From: an uncultured Fastidiosipila sp.
GTDB lineage: Bacteria > Bacillota > Clostridia > Saccharofermentanales > Fastidiosipilaceae
NCBI GenBank assembly: GCA_938014865.1
Contig: CALLQJ010000209.1
Location: 1 to 7,295 of the forward strand
Direction: 5' to 3'
DNA length: 7,295 bases
Shown here: positions 5,075 to 7,295 of the stretch, one piece after another
Layout of the letters: every line of letters starts with the position of its first letter
Position numbering within the stretch: position 1 is the stretch's first letter
Program-made: the position numbers and the translations under genes
Notes under the pieces: model-generated
What the model was told of the DNA's origin: nothing
Databases searched by the model: none
Seen by the model: only the letters and a program-made list of their open reading frames with translations

Positions 5075-6391
5075 TCAGCTCTTATAGAGATTTCGCCGGT
5101 CGATGACACGATGGGCTTTGCCGTCCGTGCTGCGTTCGATCGTGTTCGGTTCCACCAGCTGCACGTGCGGGTTCAGGCCTAAGGCCTGCGCTAAAATACG
5201 CGTCACTTTGCGCGTCAGCTGTTCGAGCTTTGCCACCTCATCGGAGAAGAAGCGGTCTTCCACTTCGAGGAGAATATCAAAGGTGTCCATATTGTTTTTG
5301 CGGTCCAGAATAATCTGATAATGCGGCTTGCTTTCGCCCAGCTGCATCAGGGCCGCTTCAATCTGCGAGGGAAACACATTGACCCCGCGTATAATCAGCA
5401 TATCATCCGAACGGCCGCGGAAGCGGGCAATGCGGGCCGAGGTTCTTCCGCAATCGCAGCGTTCATGACTAAGTGAGGTCAGATCATGGGTGCGGTAGCG
5501 GATCAAAGGCAAAGCCTCTTTGGTCAAGGTTGTGATGACCAGTTCGCCCGTCTCGCCGTCTTCGAGGACCTCGTCGGAGTCCGGGGCAAGAATTTCCGGC
5601 AGGAAATAATCATCCTGGATGTGGCCGCCGTTATGATAAGGGCAATCCTGCGCGACGCCCGGGCCCATAATTTCACTCAAGCCGTAAATATCAAAAAGGT
5701 CAATCCCCAAACCGTCCTGAATCTTCTGCCGCAATTCATCAGTCCACGGCTCCGCGCCGCAGATGGCAATGTGGAGCTTCAGACGATCCTTAATATTATT
5801 TTCGATAATGCCGTCCATCAGGTGCGCCAGATAAGAAGGCGTACAGGCAATGACCGTGGTGCCGAAATCTTCCATCAGCTGCAGCTGCTTGCGCGTCCTC
5901 GACGTCGAGATCGGAATAACCATCGCGCCCATATTCTCCACGCCGTAATGCAGACCCAGCCCGCCGGTAAAGAGACCGTAGCCGTAAGAGACCTGCACCT
6001 TATCGTGCGTCGTCACCCCCGCCATGGTCAGGCAGCGCGCTACACACTCCTGCCAGCAGGCGATGTCGCGGCGGGTATAGCCCACCACCGTCGGCTTACC
6101 GGTCGTCCCGGAAGACGCATGCAGGCGGATAATTTCCGACTGCGGCACGGCAAAAAGGCCGAAGGGATAATTGTCCCGAAGATCTGTTTTGGTCGTAAAG
6201 GGCAGCTTTTCCAAATCTTCCAGCCCCCGGATATCTCCGGGTTCGAGCCCTCTTTCCTGCATCTTCTCGCGGTAAAAAGGCACCTGATGGTAGACCCTTT
6301 TCACCTGCTTGACCAGGCGGGCGGACTGAAGCTTATAGCGATCCTCGGGGTCCATGCACTCCTTGGTCTTGTTCCAGATCAGTCCTGACAT
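5075..6391 (-). CDS. paaK: Phenylacetate-CoA ligase (PaaK-type, AMP-forming arylacetate-CoA ligase)
   Basis: The 438-residue protein has the normal PaaK length and motifs of adenylate-forming enzymes. The phosphate loop is ASSGTTGKP (92-100). The adenine/aryl-pocket motif is YGLSE (236-240). THDL (301-304) holds the ribose-binding Asp303. The hinge region is RGRSDDMLIIRGVNVFP (325-341), and the C-terminal lysine loop is DGKAHR with Lys425. C-x-C-G-R at 312-316 is also typical of PaaK. It should join phenylacetate, 4-hydroxyphenylacetate or indoleacetate to CoA using ATP, in the cytoplasm. The ATG at 6391 overlaps the end of the upstream ACT gene by 13 bases, so the two are translationally coupled. 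No aerobic paa genes (PaaABCDE oxygenase) are in the window; the iorB neighbour points instead to anaerobic arylpyruvate chemistry. The family is certain; the favoured aryl acid is not decidable here. Confidence 0.95.
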   Translation of the reverse strand: MSGLIWNKTKECMDPEDRYKLQSARLVKQVKRVYHQVPFYREKMQERGLEPGDIRGLEDLEKLPFTTKTDLRDNYPFGLFAVPQSEIIRLHASSGTTGKPTVVGYTRRDIACWQECVARCLTMAGVTTHDKVQVSYGYGLFTGGLGLHYGVENMGAMVIPISTSRTRKQLQLMEDFGTTVIACTPSYLAHLMDGIIENNIKDRLKLHIAICGAEPWTDELRQKIQDGLGIDLFDIYGLSEIMGPGVAQDCPYHNGGHIQDDYFLPEILAPDSDEVLEDGETGELVITTLTKEALPLIRYRTHDLTSLSHERCDCGRTSARIARFRGRSDDMLIIRGVNVFPSQIEAALMQLGESKPHYQIILDRKNNMDTFDILLEVEDRFFSDEVAKLEQLTRKVTRILAQALGLNPHVQLVEPNTIERSTDGKAHRVIDRRNLYKS

Positions 6392-6771
6392 AAACCCAGG
6401 GCCTCCTTCGCTTCTTCCATCTCTTCCGTCGCCAGAATAATCATCGGAATTTCCGTATCGCTGATCACAATGGAATACATATAATCCACATGCACCTTCG
6501 CCTCGCGCAGCGTCAGCAAAATCTCATGCAGCATGCCGGGACGATCCTCCAGCGGAAGGGCAATCACTTCCGTCAGCCTGCAGAAAAAGCCCTCCTCCGT
6601 AAGATAGTGATACGCTTCTTCGGTGCGGTCCGCAATCAGGCGCAAAATCCCGAAGTCGGGCGTATCATATACGGAAAAAGCCCGGATATTAAATCCGCCT
6701 TTTTCCAGAGCACCGGTGATTTCCGCCATAGTGCCGAGTTCGTTCTTTACAAATACTGACAGCTGTTGCAT
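6379..6771 (-). CDS. Tandem ACT-domain protein, first copy, upstream of and overlapping paaK
   Basis: This 130-residue protein is made of two ACT domains (about 1-68 and 69-130). Both keep the ligand-loop glycine: Gly13 in NELG and Gly79 in DRPGML. The following NIRAFS and VHVDYMYS strands match the ACT fold. No enzyme domain is attached, so it is probably a small-molecule sensor or a partner of the ligase or oxidoreductase. The ATG at 6771 has a full AGGAGG just upstream. It starts 57 bases after iorB, and its last codons contain the ribosome site and start codon of paaK. Its paralogue follows paaK, so the ligase gene is bracketed by ACT genes. Related ACT proteins beside paaK are known in anaerobic bacteria and archaea, but their ligand is not established as far as I know. 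Confidence 0.9.
   Translation of the reverse strand: MQQLSVFVKNELGTMAEITGALEKGGFNIRAFSVYDTPDFGILRLIADRTEEAYHYLTEEGFFCRLTEVIALPLEDRPGMLHEILLTLREAKVHVDYMYSIVISDTEIPMIILATEEMEEAKEALGLCQD
6402..6408 (-). promoter_or_regulatory. paaK ribosome binding site inside the upstream ACT gene
   Basis: A perfect AAGGAGG lies ten bases before the paaK ATG, within the last codons of the ACT gene (the residues A-K-E-A). Together with the 13-base overlap it implies coupled translation of the sensor and the ligase. Confidence 0.75.
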
Positions 6772-6780
6772 AAGTCCTCC

Positions 6781-6828
6781 TCATCCGCTCAAAATCGTCT
6801 CAAAACCCGAGGGATCCGCTTTTCGCAT
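6781..6828 (-). other. Possible 15-codon leader ORF between iorB and the ACT gene
   Basis: An ATG directly abuts the iorB stop codon (TAAATG) and opens a 15-codon frame, MRKADPSGFETILSG. It ends at a TGA touching the AGGAGG of the next gene. AGGGG lies four bases before this ATG. It could be a coupling ORF that carries ribosomes from iorB to the ACT gene, or simply chance. No family resemblance is seen. Confidence 0.25.
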
Positions 6829-7295
6829 TTACCCCTGATGAAATTCACGTCCGCGGCGGAAAGCCTGCAAATTCGCCTCCACCGTCTTCGGCGGCACGGT
6901 TTCGCTGATCACCTTCACCCAGCTTTCTTTTGAAAAGGGCATGATCAGGCTTGCCGCCCCGAGGATAATGGTATTAAAGACCCGAAGGTTGCCGATTTTA
7001 CGCGCCTCATCCCGCGCATCAATGCGCACGACTTTGTGCTTTTCTTCCAAGGCATCGACGGCCTCTTCCGGGTACTCCGCCGCGCCGATCACCACCGGCA
7101 TCGGGTCAATGCGCTCATCGTTCATAATCAGAAGACCGTCTTCCGCAAGCAGATTCGCATAGCGTACGGCCTCGAGGCGTTCGAAGGCGATCAGAAGATC
7201 GGCCTGTCCCGCCTCCACGATCGGTTCATCCACCCGGGCGCCGAAACGGACAAAGGTAATCACCGATCCGCCGATATTCTGGTCAGGATGTCCGA
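6829..7295 (-). CDS. iorB: Indolepyruvate ferredoxin oxidoreductase beta subunit (IorB), 5' end outside the window
   Basis: The frame runs to the right edge without a true start; 154 complete codons are visible. A GTG at 7263 is internal, because the family-typical GGSV segment spans it (reading GHPDQNIGGSVITFVRFG). The rest matches IorB and the gamma domain of 2-oxoacid:acceptor oxidoreductases: QADLLIAFERLEAVRYANLL, then PMPVVIGAAEYPE, the NTIILGA strand and LIMPFSKESW near the C-terminus. With IorA it would oxidatively decarboxylate aryl-2-oxoacids (indolepyruvate, phenylpyruvate, 4-hydroxyphenylpyruvate) to arylacetyl-CoA, passing electrons to ferredoxin, or run in reverse. IorA is expected just beyond the window, upstream. 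The N-terminal GxGGxG segment is also off the edge. It is the first visible gene of the operon, whose CoA-ester product is the same as that of the downstream ligase. Confidence 0.88.
   Translation of the reverse strand, partial: GHPDQNIGGSVITFVRFGARVDEPIVEAGQADLLIAFERLEAVRYANLLAEDGLLIMNDERIDPMPVVIGAAEYPEEAVDALEEKHKVVRIDARDEARKIGNLRVFNTIILGAASLIMPFSKESWVKVISETVPPKTVEANLQAFRRGREFHQG

Noticed and set aside
5486..6388. A 300-codon plus-strand open frame opposite paaK.
   Set aside because: It lies entirely antisense to a gene with all PaaK motifs, and its His/Arg-rich translation has no recognisable domain; it is a shadow of codon bias.
7261..7263. GTG as the true start of the last gene.
   Set aside because: The frame continues upstream to the window edge and the residues before it (QNIGGS) belong to the conserved IorB segment, so the gene is cut by the window and not started there.

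Overview
The window reads as chromosomal DNA from an anaerobic, probably gut- or rumen-associated Bacillota (Clostridia-like) bacterium. This rests on the gene content (cytoplasmic glycosidases under a LacI repressor, and an IorB / phenylacetate-CoA ligase / ACT cluster of the kind seen in anaerobes), strong AGGAGG-type ribosome binding sites, tight gene packing and U-tailed hairpin terminators. No gene points to a genus, and there are no tRNAs, rRNAs, IS elements, phage genes or CRISPR arrays.

Layout. (1) At 1-247 (+) is the C-terminal end of a sugar phosphate isomerase/epimerase-like TIM barrel, followed by a terminator. (2) 350-4440 is a three-gene glycan module. A GH32 beta-fructosidase (-) and a LacI-family repressor (+) are divergently transcribed. 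A GH172 (former DUF2961) enzyme (-) converges on the repressor gene, and a shared two-way terminator lies between them. Three near-identical operators built on GAAACGTTTC or AAAACGTTTC tie the genes into one local regulon: one just downstream of the GH32 promoter, a second in the same divergent region, and one just downstream of the GH172 promoter. (3) 4500-7295 (-) is an apparent operon, in transcription order iorB (5' end outside the window), a tandem-ACT protein, a paaK-type arylacetate-CoA ligase, a second tandem-ACT protein, and a terminator.

How the parts work together. Neither glycosidase has a signal peptide, so both should act in the cytoplasm on an imported small fructoside; no transporter is in the window. 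Characterised GH172 enzymes include an alpha-D-fructofuranosidase acting on difructose dianhydride I, whose product inulobiose is a beta-fructoside suited to GH32. The module could therefore open and then split a difructose anhydride or a related mixed alpha/beta fructoside into fructose. This is inference; GH172 also includes D-arabinofuranosidases. The second operon links 2-oxoacid:ferredoxin chemistry on arylpyruvates with ATP-dependent activation of arylacetates. That fits salvage of aryl acids into aromatic amino acids, or the reverse degradation route, with two ACT proteins as likely amino-acid sensors.

The most notable points are the co-operated GH32 + GH172 pair with repeated promoter/operator geometry, and the ACT-paaK-ACT arrangement in which one ACT half has lost its usual ligand-loop glycine.
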